Part shown: in pieces, positions 53,783 to 62,688 of the stretch
Position numbering within the stretch: position 1 is the first letter of the stretch
How the letters are laid out: each line of letters starts with the position of its first letter
From: Thiobacillus sp.
GTDB lineage: Bacteria > Pseudomonadota > Gammaproteobacteria > Burkholderiales > Thiobacillaceae
Length of the DNA stretch: 64,000 nucleotides
Reading direction: 5' to 3'
NCBI GenBank assembly: GCA_030680405.1
Contig: JAUXVT010000012.1
Coordinates: 30,104-94,103 of the forward strand
Position numbers and translations under genes: made by a program
The notes under the pieces: generated by a model
What the model was told of the DNA's origin: nothing
Seen by the model: the letters and a program-made list of their open reading frames with translations, nothing else
Database searches by the model: none

Positions 53783-55927
53783 ATGACGCACGAATTCGAA
53801 TCGCTGCGTCCGTCCCTGGCCTACCTTACGCCTGACGAAATCAGCCAGATCGAACAGGCCTACGAATTCAGCCGCAGCGCCCACGAGGGGCAGTTCCGCA
53901 AGAGCGGCGAACCCTACATCTCCCACCCACTCGCTGTCGCCGGCATTCTCGCCGGCTGGCATCTCGATGCGCAGACCCTGATCGCCGCCCTGCTGCACGA
54001 TGTGGTGGAGGACACCCCGGCGACGGTGAGCGAAATCGAGGCACGCTACGGCAAGGCGGTCGCCCTACTGGTCGAGGGCGTCTCCAAGCTCGACAAGCTG
54101 GCATTTGCATCCGAGCAGCACGCGCAGGCAGAGAACTTCCGCAAGATGCTGCTGGCGATGGCGCAGGACGTGCGGGTCATCCTGGTCAAGCTGGCCGACC
54201 GCCTGCACAACATGCACACCATGGGTGCCATGCCGGCCGAAAAACGCCGTCGCATCGCCACCGAAACGCTGGAGATTTACGCCCCCATCGCCAACCGGCT
54301 GGGACTGCATTCGGTGTACCAGGAACTGGAAGACCTCGGCTTCCGCTACAGCCACCCCAACCGCTACCAGGTACTGGCCAAGGCTGTGAAGGCGGGGCGC
54401 GGCAATCGCCGCGAACTGGTCGACAAGGTCAAGATCGCCTTGCAGGAGAAGCTCGAACAGGCCGGCATCGAGGCCACCATCAGTGGGCGCGAAAAACACC
54501 TCTACAGCATCTACCGCAAGATGCAGGAAAAGAACCTGGCGTTCTCCGAGGTGTTTGACATCTATGGCTTTCGCGTGGTGGTGCGCGACCAGCCGACCTG
54601 CTATCTGGCGCTGGGCGCGCTGCATTCGCTGTACAAGCCGATTCCCGGCAAGTTCAAGGACTACATCGCGATCCCCAAGGCCAACGGCTACCAGTCGCTG
54701 CACTCGATCCTGTTCGGCCCCAACGGCACCCCGATCGAGGTGCAGATCCGCACCACCGACATGAACCGGCTGGCGGAATCGGGCGTGGCCTCGCACTGGA
54801 TGTACAAATCCGCCGAAACCGCGCTCAACGACGTGCAGACGCGCACCCACCGCTGGCTGCAATCGCTGCTCGACATCCACGCCGACCATGGCGATTCGCC
54901 CGAATTCCTCGAGCATATCAAGGTCGACCTGTTCCCCGACGAAGTCTATGTGTTCACCCCCAAGGGCAAGATCATGGCGCTGCCGCGCGGCGCCACGGCG
55001 GTGGACTTTGCCTTTGCCGTGCACACCGACGTCGGTTTTCACTGCGTTGCGGTCAGGATCAATTACGAGCTGATGCCGCTGCGCACCCAGCTTCGCAACG
55101 GCGACCACGTCGAGATTCTCACTGCGTCCAACGCCAGCCCCAACGCCGCCTGGCTGAATTTCGTCGTCACCGGCAAGGCGCGCTCGCACATCCGTAATTA
55201 CCTGCGCAACACGCGGGTGGAAGAAGCGGCGGCGCTGGGCGAGCGCCTGCTCAATAACGCCATCGCCGCGCTCCATCCCGAAGCGATCGAGCCCGACCCG
55301 GCGGTGTGGGACCGGGTGGTCAAGGACTACGGCTTGCAGACCCGCCAGGAGTTGTTCGCCGGGATTGGCCTGGGACGCAAATTGCCGCTGGTGGTGGCGC
55401 ACCAGCTGCTGCATGTGCAGGGCGAAAAAACCGGCGAACCGGCGCACCCCCACGCCATCAGCATCCGCGGCACCGAAGGCATCGCGGTCGAGCTGGCGCA
55501 GTGCTGCCACCCGATTCCCGGCGACCCGATTCTCGGCTTCATCCACAAGGATCGCGGCCTCATCATCCACACCCACGATTGCACCTCGATCCGTGCCTTC
55601 CGCACCGATCCCGACAAATGGCTGGACGTGGAATGGGAAGCCGAGCCCGGCCACATGTTCGACGTCTCGATCAAGGTCGTCGTCGGCAACCAGCGCGGCG
55701 TGCTGGCCAAGGTCGCAGCCGCGATCGCCGAACACGGCTCCAACATCGGCAACATCTCGATGGAGGAAGAAGACGGCAGCCCCTACACCGTGCTGTTCTT
55801 CACCGTGCAGGTGGAAAACCGAATGCATCTCGCACGCGTGATGCGCGGTCTGCGCGTGCTGCCCGATGTGGTGCGGATTTTCCGCATCAAGGGCAAGAAG
55901 GACGGCCGCGCCACACAGTCGCAGTAA
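53783..55927 (+). CDS. spoT: Bifunctional (p)ppGpp synthetase/hydrolase SpoT/RelA
   Basis: Makes and degrades the stringent-response alarmone (p)ppGpp. The protein is 714 aa from ATG 53783 (MTHEFESL); GTG codons at 53708 and 53729 are possible earlier starts overlapping rpoZ. The hydrolase HD motif LLHDVVEDTP is intact, so hydrolysis should be active. The synthetase has YGFRVVVRDQPTCY and a KDYIAIPKANGYQSLHS loop. TGS (VFTPKGKIMALPRGATAVDFAF), a conserved CCHPIPGD region and the C-terminal ACT domain follow. No separate relA is in the window. Confidence 0.95.
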   Translation: MTHEFESLRPSLAYLTPDEISQIEQAYEFSRSAHEGQFRKSGEPYISHPLAVAGILAGWHLDAQTLIAALLHDVVEDTPATVSEIEARYGKAVALLVEGVSKLDKLAFASEQHAQAENFRKMLLAMAQDVRVILVKLADRLHNMHTMGAMPAEKRRRIATETLEIYAPIANRLGLHSVYQELEDLGFRYSHPNRYQVLAKAVKAGRGNRRELVDKVKIALQEKLEQAGIEATISGREKHLYSIYRKMQEKNLAFSEVFDIYGFRVVVRDQPTCYLALGALHSLYKPIPGKFKDYIAIPKANGYQSLHSILFGPNGTPIEVQIRTTDMNRLAESGVASHWMYKSAETALNDVQTRTHRWLQSLLDIHADHGDSPEFLEHIKVDLFPDEVYVFTPKGKIMALPRGATAVDFAFAVHTDVGFHCVAVRINYELMPLRTQLRNGDHVEILTASNASPNAAWLNFVVTGKARSHIRNYLRNTRVEEAAALGERLLNNAIAALHPEAIEPDPAVWDRVVKDYGLQTRQELFAGIGLGRKLPLVVAHQLLHVQGEKTGEPAHPHAISIRGTEGIAVELAQCCHPIPGDPILGFIHKDRGLIIHTHDCTSIRAFRTDPDKWLDVEWEAEPGHMFDVSIKVVVGNQRGVLAKVAAAIAEHGSNIGNISMEEEDGSPYTVLFFTVQVENRMHLARVMRGLRVLPDVVRIFRIKGKKDGRATQSQ

Positions 55928-56049
55928 CACGGCGCGCTAGCCGCAGGTTCAGCGCGGATGCGAAATGCGCGTTTGCACGTCCGTGCCTACTACCTCCGTC
56001 AGCCCGGAAATCAACCCTTCCGTCAGTCAGGTGCGCAGGTAATGCGCAA

Positions 56050-56725
56050 TCAGGGTCGACGCGTCCGTGCGCACAAGTCGCTCAAGGCGGCGAATTCGGT
56101 TTCATCCAGCGTGCGGAAATGCGGCTGCCAGCCACGCCACCAGACACACAGCCAGGCGGGTGCGGGCAAGCGCTGCGCAGTGGGCGGCGGGCCACCCTGA
56201 TCAAGTGCGCCCCAGATCGCAGGCGTGTTGAAGCGCAACCAGCACAACGCCAGCGTCGGCACAAAGCGAAAACCAAGTGTTTCCCAATCGCCGGCGGTCA
56301 GCCCCGCCAGGGCCTCGAGCGACAAGGCTTCGGCGTCCGCACCGTCGAACGCCTGCCGCAGCTGCCAGTCCATCTGCGCCACTTCGGCAATATCGGGATC
56401 GTCGGGAATCCGGGCTGCCAGCCAGTCGGGCATCGCTCGCCAGCGTGGCGCAGGCTCCGGTGGACGGGGGGTGCGTTTCGACGTACGCGCTCGCGCACTG
56501 CTCAAATACGGTGTTGCCAAGATAGATCCAGGTTTTTTCAAAGGTATCGCGCAGCGTGTCGACCAGCCGAACGCGGTAGGCGTTGTGGTAGATACCGAGC
56601 CGTTTGTCGACCGGAATGCGTCCGCCCGGCCTGATCTGTTCGGTAATTGTGCTGGCAACATTCAACAGAAAGTGCTGGAAATCGCCCTGCACCCGGGCCA
56701 ATCCAGAGATTTCGCGCGTGCTCAT
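56050..56725 (-). pseudogene. bufC: bufC-like DUF2063 protein, frameshifted
   Basis: DUF2063 proteins (BufC/HvfC) partner the MNIO enzyme in bufferin-type RiPP maturation. The first 85 codons read well (GDFQHFLLN, VDKRLGIYHNAYRVRLVDTLRDTFEKTWIYLGN). At a C6 run (56471-56466, minus strand) the frame must drop one base to continue in family-like sequence (RWRAMPDWLAARIPDD, VAQMDWQLRQAFDGADAEALS). With five C the gene would give 224 aa. As read, translation goes out of frame and stops near 56201. The start overlaps the stop of the upstream bufB-like gene (ATGA). Either a true lesion or a sequencing error in the homopolymer. Confidence 0.82.
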
Positions 56726-57560
56726 GCCACTGCCCGCGCGGTAAGCGCAGCTTCGGCGGCGATCCCACGCGCCTGATCGAGTTCAGCGATCAATTCTGCA
56801 AGCGGCGGGATATGATCGTCACGTTCGATCATCGCCGCCACCTCGCCGAACTGGATGCACGCCTCGCGATACAGGGCCCATACCGCGTCGCACACCGGGT
56901 GGTCGTGGGTATCGACGATGTACTCACCGTGGTCGCTATGCCCGGCCAGGTGAATCTGCTGGATACGCTCTCCCGGCAGATGACGCAGGTACTCGCGTGG
57001 ATCGAAGCCGTGGTTCACGCGTTGACATATACATTGTTCACGTCGAGCAGCAGCAGACAGTCGGCTTCTTCCGCCACCGCCCGCAGGAACATCCATTCGG
57101 GCATCACCGAATCGGTGAATTCGAGATAGCTCGATACGTTTTCTAGCAGGATGCGTTCGCCCAGCAGGTCCTGCACCTGCAGCACGTGCGCCACGACCAG
57201 ACGCAGCGCCTCCTCGCTGTAGGGCAGCGGCAGCAGGGCGTGGCTGTTCTTGCCAGCCACGCCGGTCCAGCACAGATGATCCGATACCCAGAGCGGTTCG
57301 ACCCGGTGCGCCAGGTGTTTCAGCCGCGCCAGATATTCCTGGTCGAGCGGGTCGGTCGAACCGATCGACAGCGACACGCCGTGCAGCGCCACCGGATAAT
57401 CAGCGCGAATGGCATCGAGCATCGCCAGGGGTTTGCCGCCCGGCACCATGTAGTTTTCAGAAATAAGCTCCAGCCAGTCCACCGGCTGCGGGCCCGCCAG
57501 AAAATCGGCATAGTGATCGGGGCGCAGCCCCAGCCCGAATCCGGGCGACGTTTTTTTCAT
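56722..57560 (-). pseudogene. bufB: bufB-like MNIO (DUF692) enzyme, frameshifted
   Basis: MNIO enzymes are TIM-barrel oxidases with a multinuclear iron centre that modify cysteines in RiPP precursors. Frame A from ATG 57560 gives 181 aa with ligand motifs [10 protein letters not shown] (H60), [10 protein letters not shown] (D94, H95), [11 protein letters not shown] (E140, N141) and [11 protein letters not shown], then stops at TGA 57017-57015. The next frame continues the family sequence exactly: [36 protein letters not shown]. One missing G (GCGTGA for an expected GCGGTGA) explains the break. Restored, the protein would be 279 aa, a normal length. All metal-ligand motifs survive across the two frames. 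Confidence 0.85.
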
Positions 57561-57650
57561 GGCGATCTCGTCGGGGTAATTAAGTTGCCGTTGGCACCCG
57601 CTCCCAGATGCGCACGGCAACCCCGAAAAACCCGGGCATTGCACGGCGAA

Positions 57651-57941
57651 TTACTTGGCCTTCAGGTCGGCAATCACGCCGCCTTTTTCCAGGCAGGCAC
57701 CGGCGGCCATTGCCTTGAAGCCATGGCCGCCGCAGGCATTCTGACCCTTGCAGCTATGCTCGGCGGTCTTGCAATCGCTGTTGCCTTTGCACGAATGCAC
57801 GTTGTAGCAATGCACCTTGTCGCTTGCTGCTACGGCAACACCGCTGCTGCCTGCGGGATTGGGGGCGGCCGTCGATGCCATCGAAAAAGCCATCAGGGCT
57901 GCAGCCGACGCGAGTGCCGCGCCATTGGAAAGCTTGGACAT
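57651..57941 (-). CDS. bufA: BufA-like cysteine-rich bufferin-type precursor
   Basis: A 96-aa exported protein. A signal peptide ends about STAA at residues 20-26. The mature part holds six cysteines: KVHCYNVHSCKGNSDCK, AEHSCKGQNACGG and AGACLEKGG. CKGNSDC/CKGQNAC repeats of this kind are typical precursors of DUF692 enzymes, here probably of the BufA2-like type (DUF2282-type BufA1 is the other). Bufferins are proposed copper-binding metallophores. It is followed by bufB-like and bufC-like genes on the same strand, 90 bases away. It is intact, unlike its maturation genes. Confidence 0.8.
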   Translation of the reverse strand: MSKLSNGAALASAAALMAFSMASTAAPNPAGSSGVAVAASDKVHCYNVHSCKGNSDCKTAEHSCKGQNACGGHGFKAMAAGACLEKGGVIADLKAK

Positions 57942-57977
57942 GTAATGCTCCTTAAAATAACGAACGCTGGATCAATC

Positions 57978-57995
57978 CGCACCCCGGTGGGTGCG
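57978..57995 (-). promoter_or_regulatory. Leader hairpin of the bufA-like gene
   Basis: Perfect 7-bp stem CGCACCC/GGGTGCG with a 4-base loop in the 5' untranslated region, 37 bases before the start codon. Purpose unknown. Confidence 0.5.
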
Positions 57996-58049
57996 AAAAC
58001 CTGGGCTTTGCCGCGTTATCATGCTGCTAACAGGGCGCACCCGAACAAG

Positions 58050-58077
58050 TAGTCGCCACTCGCTCACGTTCCTTACA
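58050..58077 (-). promoter_or_regulatory. Possible ECF-sigma promoter of the bufA-like operon
   Basis: Minus strand TGTAAG (58077-58072, continuing GAACG) and CGACTA (58055-58050) with a 16-base spacer resemble ECF-type promoters that precede bufferin-type operons. The bufA-like start codon is about 110 bases downstream. Seen by eye only. Confidence 0.35.
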
Positions 58078-58115
58078 CAAGCCACCCCGTTTTTTGACAT
58101 CGATTGAGAAACCGC

Positions 58116-58493
58116 ATGAAAACCATCATCCAGACCGCCGGCGCGCCTGCCGCGATCGGCACCTACTCGCAGGCCGTACGGGTCGACCACACCGTGTATC
58201 TATCCGGGCAGATCGGCCTCGACCCTGCCTCCATGCAAATGGTCGACGGCATCGACGCGCAGATCCACCAGGTGTTCAAGAACCTGTCCGCGGTGGCGGC
58301 CGCGGCAGGCGGCTCGCTGGCCGACGCGGTCAAGCTGAACGTTTTTCTGACCGACCTCGGCCACTTTCCCAAGGTCAACGAAATCATGGCAGGCTACTTC
58401 AGCCAGCCCTATCCGGCGCGTGCCGCGGTCGGCGTGGCTGCGCTGCCGCGTGGCGCGCTGGTTGAGGCCGACGCCGTGATGGTTCTCGGGTAA
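58116..58493 (+). CDS. RidA family enamine/imine deaminase
   Basis: RidA proteins hydrolyse reactive enamine or imine intermediates such as those from threonine and serine dehydratases. The 125-aa product has the trimer and active-site motifs [35 protein letters not shown] and the [22 protein letters not shown] end with the key arginine. ATG 58116 was chosen over a TTG twelve bases upstream. It is divergent from the bufA-like gene and ten bases before recG. Confidence 0.95.
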   Translation: MKTIIQTAGAPAAIGTYSQAVRVDHTVYLSGQIGLDPASMQMVDGIDAQIHQVFKNLSAVAAAAGGSLADAVKLNVFLTDLGHFPKVNEIMAGYFSQPYPARAAVGVAALPRGALVEADAVMVLG

Positions 58494-58502
58494 ATTGACC
58501 AA

Positions 58503-60539
58503 TTGAAAGCGGCGTCGCCGTTTTCCTTCCCCGTCAGTCCGGCGCTCGCCGCCAAACTCGCCAAGCTGGGTCTGACCCGCGACGCCGACCTGGTGCTGCA
58601 CCTGCCGCTGCGCTGGGAAGACGAAACCCGCCTCACGCCGATCCGCGACCTGCTGCCGGGACAGACGGCGCAGGTGCAGGCGGTGGTTCGCAAGGCCAGC
58701 GTCGCCTATCGGCCGCGCCGCATGCTGACCGTGACGGTGGAGGACGCCGGCGGCGTGCTCGGCATCCGCTTCCTGAATTTCTACCCCAGCCATCTCAAGC
58801 TGTTCCAGCCAGGCGAATCCTTCCGTTTCAACGGCGAAGTGCGCGGCGGCTTTCTGGGGCTGGAGATGGTGCATCCGCGCTTTGCCAAAGCCGACGATGC
58901 CACGCCCCTGCCGACGCAACTCACGCCGGTCTACCCCACCACCGCCGGACTCGGCCAGGCCACATTGCGCAAGCTGGTCGAACGCGCACTGGCGGCGCCG
59001 ATTCCCGACACGCTACCCGCCGAATGGCTGGCCGAACTGGGGCTGCCCGAGCTGGAAAGCAGCATCCGCCTGCTACACCAGCCGCCGCTCGAGTGCGCGC
59101 TCGCCGAACTCGAATCGCGCCAGCACCCCACGTGGCAGCGGCTGGCCTTCGACGAATTGCTGGCGCAGCAGCTGTCGCTGGCGACCTCGCGCCAGCAACG
59201 CAAGTCGCGCCCGACCCAGCCGTTACCGCCCCGGCAGCAGCTGACTGCCGCCTTCGCCGCGGCGCTTCCGTTTAAATTAACCGCCGCGCAGGCGCGCGCC
59301 TGGCAGGAAATCAGCGCCGACCTCGGCGAGCCGCACCCGATGCGCCGCCTACTGCAGGGCGATGTCGGCAGCGGCAAAACCGTGGTGGCGGCACTGGCCT
59401 GTCTACAGGCAATCGAAAACGGCTTTCAGGCCGCCTTCATGGCGCCGACCGAAATCCTCGCTGAACAGCATTACCGCAAGCTGGCGCCATTCTTGTCCGC
59501 CCTGGGCGTGCGCTGCGCCTGGGTATCGGGCAGCCAGCGCAAGGCCGAACGCACCGCAGCCTGGCAGGTGATTGCGGCAGGCGAAGCCGACCTCGCATTC
59601 GGCACCCATGCGCTGTTTCAGGAGGCAGGCCGCTTCGCGCGGCTGGGACTGGCGGTGGTCGACGAGCAGCACCGTTTCGGCGTCGGGCAACGGCTGGCGC
59701 TGATGCAGAAAGGCACGGAACCGCACCAGCTGATGATGAGCGCGACGCCCATCCCGCGCACCCTGGCGATGAGCTTTTTTGCCGACCTCGACGTTTCGGC
59801 CATCGATGAGCTGCCGCCGGGGCGCACCCCCGTCATCACCAAGCTGGTCAGCGCGGCACGCCGCAACGACGTGCTGGCGCGGGTGCGCGAAGTCTGCCTG
59901 GCCGGCGGGCAGGCCTACTGGGTGTGCCCGCTGATCGAGGAATCCGAGAAGCTGCAATTGCAGACCGCACAGGACACCTACGCGGCTTTGGTGGAACAGC
60001 TTCCGGACCTGCGCATCGGCCTGGTGCACGGGCGGCTGAAGCCGGATGAAAAACAGGCGGTGATGGCGGCATTCCAGGCGCATGAAATCGACCTGCTGGT
60101 GGCCACCACCGTCATCGAGGTCGGCGTCGACGTGCCCAATGCCGCACTGATGGTGATCGAGCACGCCGAGCGCATGGGCCTGGCGCAGCTGCACCAGCTG
60201 CGTGGGCGAGTCGGGCGCGGCAGCCGCGAATCGGTGTGCGTGCTGCTGTATCAAATGCCGGTATCGGAACTGGCGCGCGCGCGGCTCAAGGTGATTTTCG
60301 AGCTGACCGACGGCTTTGAAATCGCGCGTCAGGACTTGCTGCTGCGCGGCCCCGGCGAACTGCTGGGCCATCGCCAGAGCGGCCTGCCGATGCTGCGCTT
60401 TGCCGACCTGGAGCGCGATGTCGCGCTGCTGGAAGCTGCCCGCAATCTGGCGCACCGCTGCCTGGCCGCCCATCCCGACATCACCGCCCGTCACCTGGAA
60501 CGCTGGATCGGTCACCGGCAGTCGCTGTCCACGATTTGA
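58503..60539 (+). CDS. recG: ATP-dependent DNA helicase RecG
   Basis: RecG unwinds and reverses stalled forks and Holliday junctions. The 678-aa protein has an N-terminal wedge domain (OB fold around GQTAQVQAVVRKASVAYRPRRML), Walker A QGDVGSGKTVVAALAC, DEQH box (VVDEQHRFGVGQR) and helicase motifs VIEVGVDVPNA and LHQLRGRVGRGSR. The start is TTG 58503; no better start precedes the wedge domain. It follows the RidA gene. Confidence 0.96.
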   Translation: MKAASPFSFPVSPALAAKLAKLGLTRDADLVLHLPLRWEDETRLTPIRDLLPGQTAQVQAVVRKASVAYRPRRMLTVTVEDAGGVLGIRFLNFYPSHLKLFQPGESFRFNGEVRGGFLGLEMVHPRFAKADDATPLPTQLTPVYPTTAGLGQATLRKLVERALAAPIPDTLPAEWLAELGLPELESSIRLLHQPPLECALAELESRQHPTWQRLAFDELLAQQLSLATSRQQRKSRPTQPLPPRQQLTAAFAAALPFKLTAAQARAWQEISADLGEPHPMRRLLQGDVGSGKTVVAALACLQAIENGFQAAFMAPTEILAEQHYRKLAPFLSALGVRCAWVSGSQRKAERTAAWQVIAAGEADLAFGTHALFQEAGRFARLGLAVVDEQHRFGVGQRLALMQKGTEPHQLMMSATPIPRTLAMSFFADLDVSAIDELPPGRTPVITKLVSAARRNDVLARVREVCLAGGQAYWVCPLIEESEKLQLQTAQDTYAALVEQLPDLRIGLVHGRLKPDEKQAVMAAFQAHEIDLLVATTVIEVGVDVPNAALMVIEHAERMGLAQLHQLRGRVGRGSRESVCVLLYQMPVSELARARLKVIFELTDGFEIARQDLLLRGPGELLGHRQSGLPMLRFADLERDVALLEAARNLAHRCLAAHPDITARHLERWIGHRQSLSTI

Positions 60540-60573
60540 ATCGTGTCCAACTCCCCGCGTCGAGGCCCGTCTG

Positions 60574-61158
60574 ATGCGGGAGCTGCGGCATAATGCGGAC
60601 TTTCTGCATTCTGAACTGCATGCCGTGCTTCATTCTCGGCAGGGCTGGTTAGCCCAGCCCCATTCACTTCCGCGCTCTCTGCGTTTCTGGCTCAGCGACC
60701 GCGGTTCGCTCACCCAGCGTCTGAAGTCGCGCTGTGATTCCTTTCGCGTGGCGCCGCTCGCCACCGGGCTCGCCCGCCCCAATGCGGACGAATACGCGCT
60801 GCTGGGCGTTCCCCCGGGCACCCGCGCGTATGTGCGCGAAGTCCTGCTGCTGTGCAATGAGGTGCCCGTGGTGTTTGCCCACAGCGTGCTGCCGCACGCC
60901 AGTCTGCGCGGCGGCTGGAACGGCATCACCCGGCTCGGCAGCCGCTCGCTCGGCGAAGCCTTGTTCAACGATCACCGCATCCAGCGCCAGCCGCTGGCCT
61001 ACCATCGCGTGCGGCGCAACCACCCGCTGTTTCGCGCCATCGCCGGGCAACAGGCGCTGGCAGTCAGCAGCCTGTGGGCGCGCCGCTCGGTGTTCTGCCT
61101 CAACGGCCACCCGCTGCTGGTGACCGAAGTTTTTCTGCCTGCTATCGACGCGCCATGA
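60574..61158 (+). CDS. ubiC: Chorismate pyruvate-lyase
   Basis: UbiC converts chorismate to 4-hydroxybenzoate, the ubiquinone ring precursor. The 194-aa protein from ATG 60574 has [48 protein letters not shown] and the C-terminal [17 protein letters not shown], matching UbiC. A longer open frame back to 60316 lies inside recG. Its stop overlaps the ubiA start by four bases. Confidence 0.93.
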   Translation: MRELRHNADFLHSELHAVLHSRQGWLAQPHSLPRSLRFWLSDRGSLTQRLKSRCDSFRVAPLATGLARPNADEYALLGVPPGTRAYVREVLLLCNEVPVVFAHSVLPHASLRGGWNGITRLGSRSLGEALFNDHRIQRQPLAYHRVRRNHPLFRAIAGQQALAVSSLWARRSVFCLNGHPLLVTEVFLPAIDAP

Positions 61159-62036
61159 CCCTCACCGAACGCCTGTCCCATTACGAAAAACTGATGCGGC
61201 TCGACAAGCCGATCGGCATTCTGCTGCTGCTGTGGCCTACGCTGTGGGGGCAATGGCTGGCCAGCAACGGCCGGCCGGACTGGCTGATCCTGTGGATTTT
61301 CATCATGGGCGTGGTGCTGATGCGCTCGGCCGGCTGCGTCATCAACGACTACGCCGACCGCGATTTCGACCCGCACGTGGCGCGCACCCGCGAGCGTCCG
61401 CTGGCGGCCGGCAAGGTGTCGCCCAGGGAGGCGCTGCTGCTGGCGGCGGGCTTGTCGCTGCTTGCCTTCCTGTTGATCCTGCCGCTCAACAATCTGGTGC
61501 TGGGGCTGTCGGTGGTCGCGCTGTTCCTGGCCGCAAGCTACCCCTTCACCAAGCGTTTCTTTGCGATTCCGCAGGCCTATCTCGGCATCGCGTTCGGCTT
61601 TGGCATTCCGATGAGCTATGCCGCGCTGTGGAATGAGGTTCCGCTGGAAGCCTGGATCCTGCTGGCGGCCAACACCTTCTGGGCGATCGCTTACGACACC
61701 GAATACGCCCTGGTCGACCGCGCCGACGATCTCAAGATCGGCATCAAGACCTCGGCGATCACCTTCGGCCGCTACGACCTCGTCGCGATTGCGGTGTGCT
61801 ATGCCGCGACGCTGGGACTGCTCGGCTGGGTCGGGTTACAGCGGGAGATGGGCGGCGCGTTCTACGGCGGGCTGGCGGTGGCGGCGGCGATTGCGCTCTA
61901 CCACCTGAGACTGATCCGGCAGCGCGATCCGCAGCAATGTTTTCGCGCCTTCCTGCACAACACCTGGTTCGGCGCCGCTGTGTTCGGCGGCATTGCGCTC
62001 AGCTATCTGCTGCGCAGTAAGAGCCTATTTCAGTAG
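61155..62036 (+). CDS. ubiA: 4-hydroxybenzoate octaprenyltransferase
   Basis: UbiA prenylates 4-hydroxybenzoate in the inner membrane. The 293-aa protein has about eight membrane helices and the two Asp-rich motifs: [20 protein letters not shown] and [21 protein letters not shown]. Upstream [21 protein letters not shown] is typical. Its start overlaps ubiC, giving a ubiC-ubiA operon for the first two steps of ubiquinone synthesis. Confidence 0.97.
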   Translation: MTLTERLSHYEKLMRLDKPIGILLLLWPTLWGQWLASNGRPDWLILWIFIMGVVLMRSAGCVINDYADRDFDPHVARTRERPLAAGKVSPREALLLAAGLSLLAFLLILPLNNLVLGLSVVALFLAASYPFTKRFFAIPQAYLGIAFGFGIPMSYAALWNEVPLEAWILLAANTFWAIAYDTEYALVDRADDLKIGIKTSAITFGRYDLVAIAVCYAATLGLLGWVGLQREMGGAFYGGLAVAAAIALYHLRLIRQRDPQQCFRAFLHNTWFGAAVFGGIALSYLLRSKSLFQ

Positions 62037-62043
62037 GCTCTTA
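62018..62043. terminator. Palindrome spanning the convergent ubiA and SPOR-gene ends
   Basis: A perfect 10-bp stem TAAGAGCCTA/TAGGCTCTTA with a six-base loop TTTCAG. It covers the ubiA stop (TAG 62034-62036) and the stop of the minus-strand gene (62041-62043). No T-run follows in either direction, so it may act as a weak bidirectional terminator or an RNA stabiliser. Confidence 0.55.
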
Positions 62044-62688
62044 TGACGGGCAGGCCGCGCGCGACTGCTGGCTGTTCGGGTAGGCCTGCTTGATTTCGTT
62101 CAGGCTTTTCAGCGCATCCGGGTCTTCGCTGCGAATCACGAAGTAAAAATCCGTTCCTTGGCGCGGCAGCAACTCGACGCGCGTGCCAAGCACACCCTTT
62201 TCCTCCACTTCGCGCACGCGACGGCGCGCCGCTTCATCGTTGGCATACAGGCCGAGTGAAATGGCGTTGCGCAAGGCGCCGTCCTTGACCACAAAAGCAT
62301 CCTGCAGGCCCGCCGCAGCCAGTTCGCTCAGCTTGGCCGCCGCCGACTCAGGGCTGGGTAAGGGCGGGAAGATCACCCAATGCCGGGTATTCAATGGCAC
62401 TTCGGCGAACGACATCACGCGTTCGCCCACCATCGCCTTGAGCTGGCCACGCACCTGGGAGAGTTCACCCCGGGTCAGCCCGCGCCATTCCACACACAAG
62501 GCTTCAGTCGCTGCCCCCCGTGACGCCGCTTCCTTCGGTGCGGGCGCAGACTGGCCACGCAGGCTAAGACGGTCCACGTTCAGCGACGCATTCTGGTCCG
62601 ATGTGGCCTGCGGCCAGTGGCTGCGCCCGATGAAAAATCCCGCCACCGCCAGGTTGACCACCAGCAATGCCCAAGCGACCCATTTCAT
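62041..62688 (-). CDS. SPOR-domain membrane protein downstream of coaX
   Basis: A 215-aa protein with one N-terminal membrane anchor (WVAWALLVVNLAVAGFFIG), a low-complexity linker and a C-terminal SPOR-like repeat domain (TDFYFVIRSEDPDALKSLNEIKQAYP at the end). SPOR domains bind peptidoglycan lacking stem peptides. The linker region carries WRGLTRGELSQVRGQLKAM and RHWVIFPPLPSPESAAAKLSEL, the start of the domain. ATG 62688 overlaps the coaX stop (ATGA); the longer open frame to 63195 lies inside coaX. Confidence 0.85.
   Translation of the reverse strand: MKWVAWALLVVNLAVAGFFIGRSHWPQATSDQNASLNVDRLSLRGQSAPAPKEAASRGAATEALCVEWRGLTRGELSQVRGQLKAMVGERVMSFAEVPLNTRHWVIFPPLPSPESAAAKLSELAAAGLQDAFVVKDGALRNAISLGLYANDEAARRRVREVEEKGVLGTRVELLPRQGTDFYFVIRSEDPDALKSLNEIKQAYPNSQQSRAACPS

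Noticed and set aside
54065..55930. 621-aa minus-strand frame opposite spoT
   Set aside because: Shadow of spoT, favoured by high GC and third-position bias.
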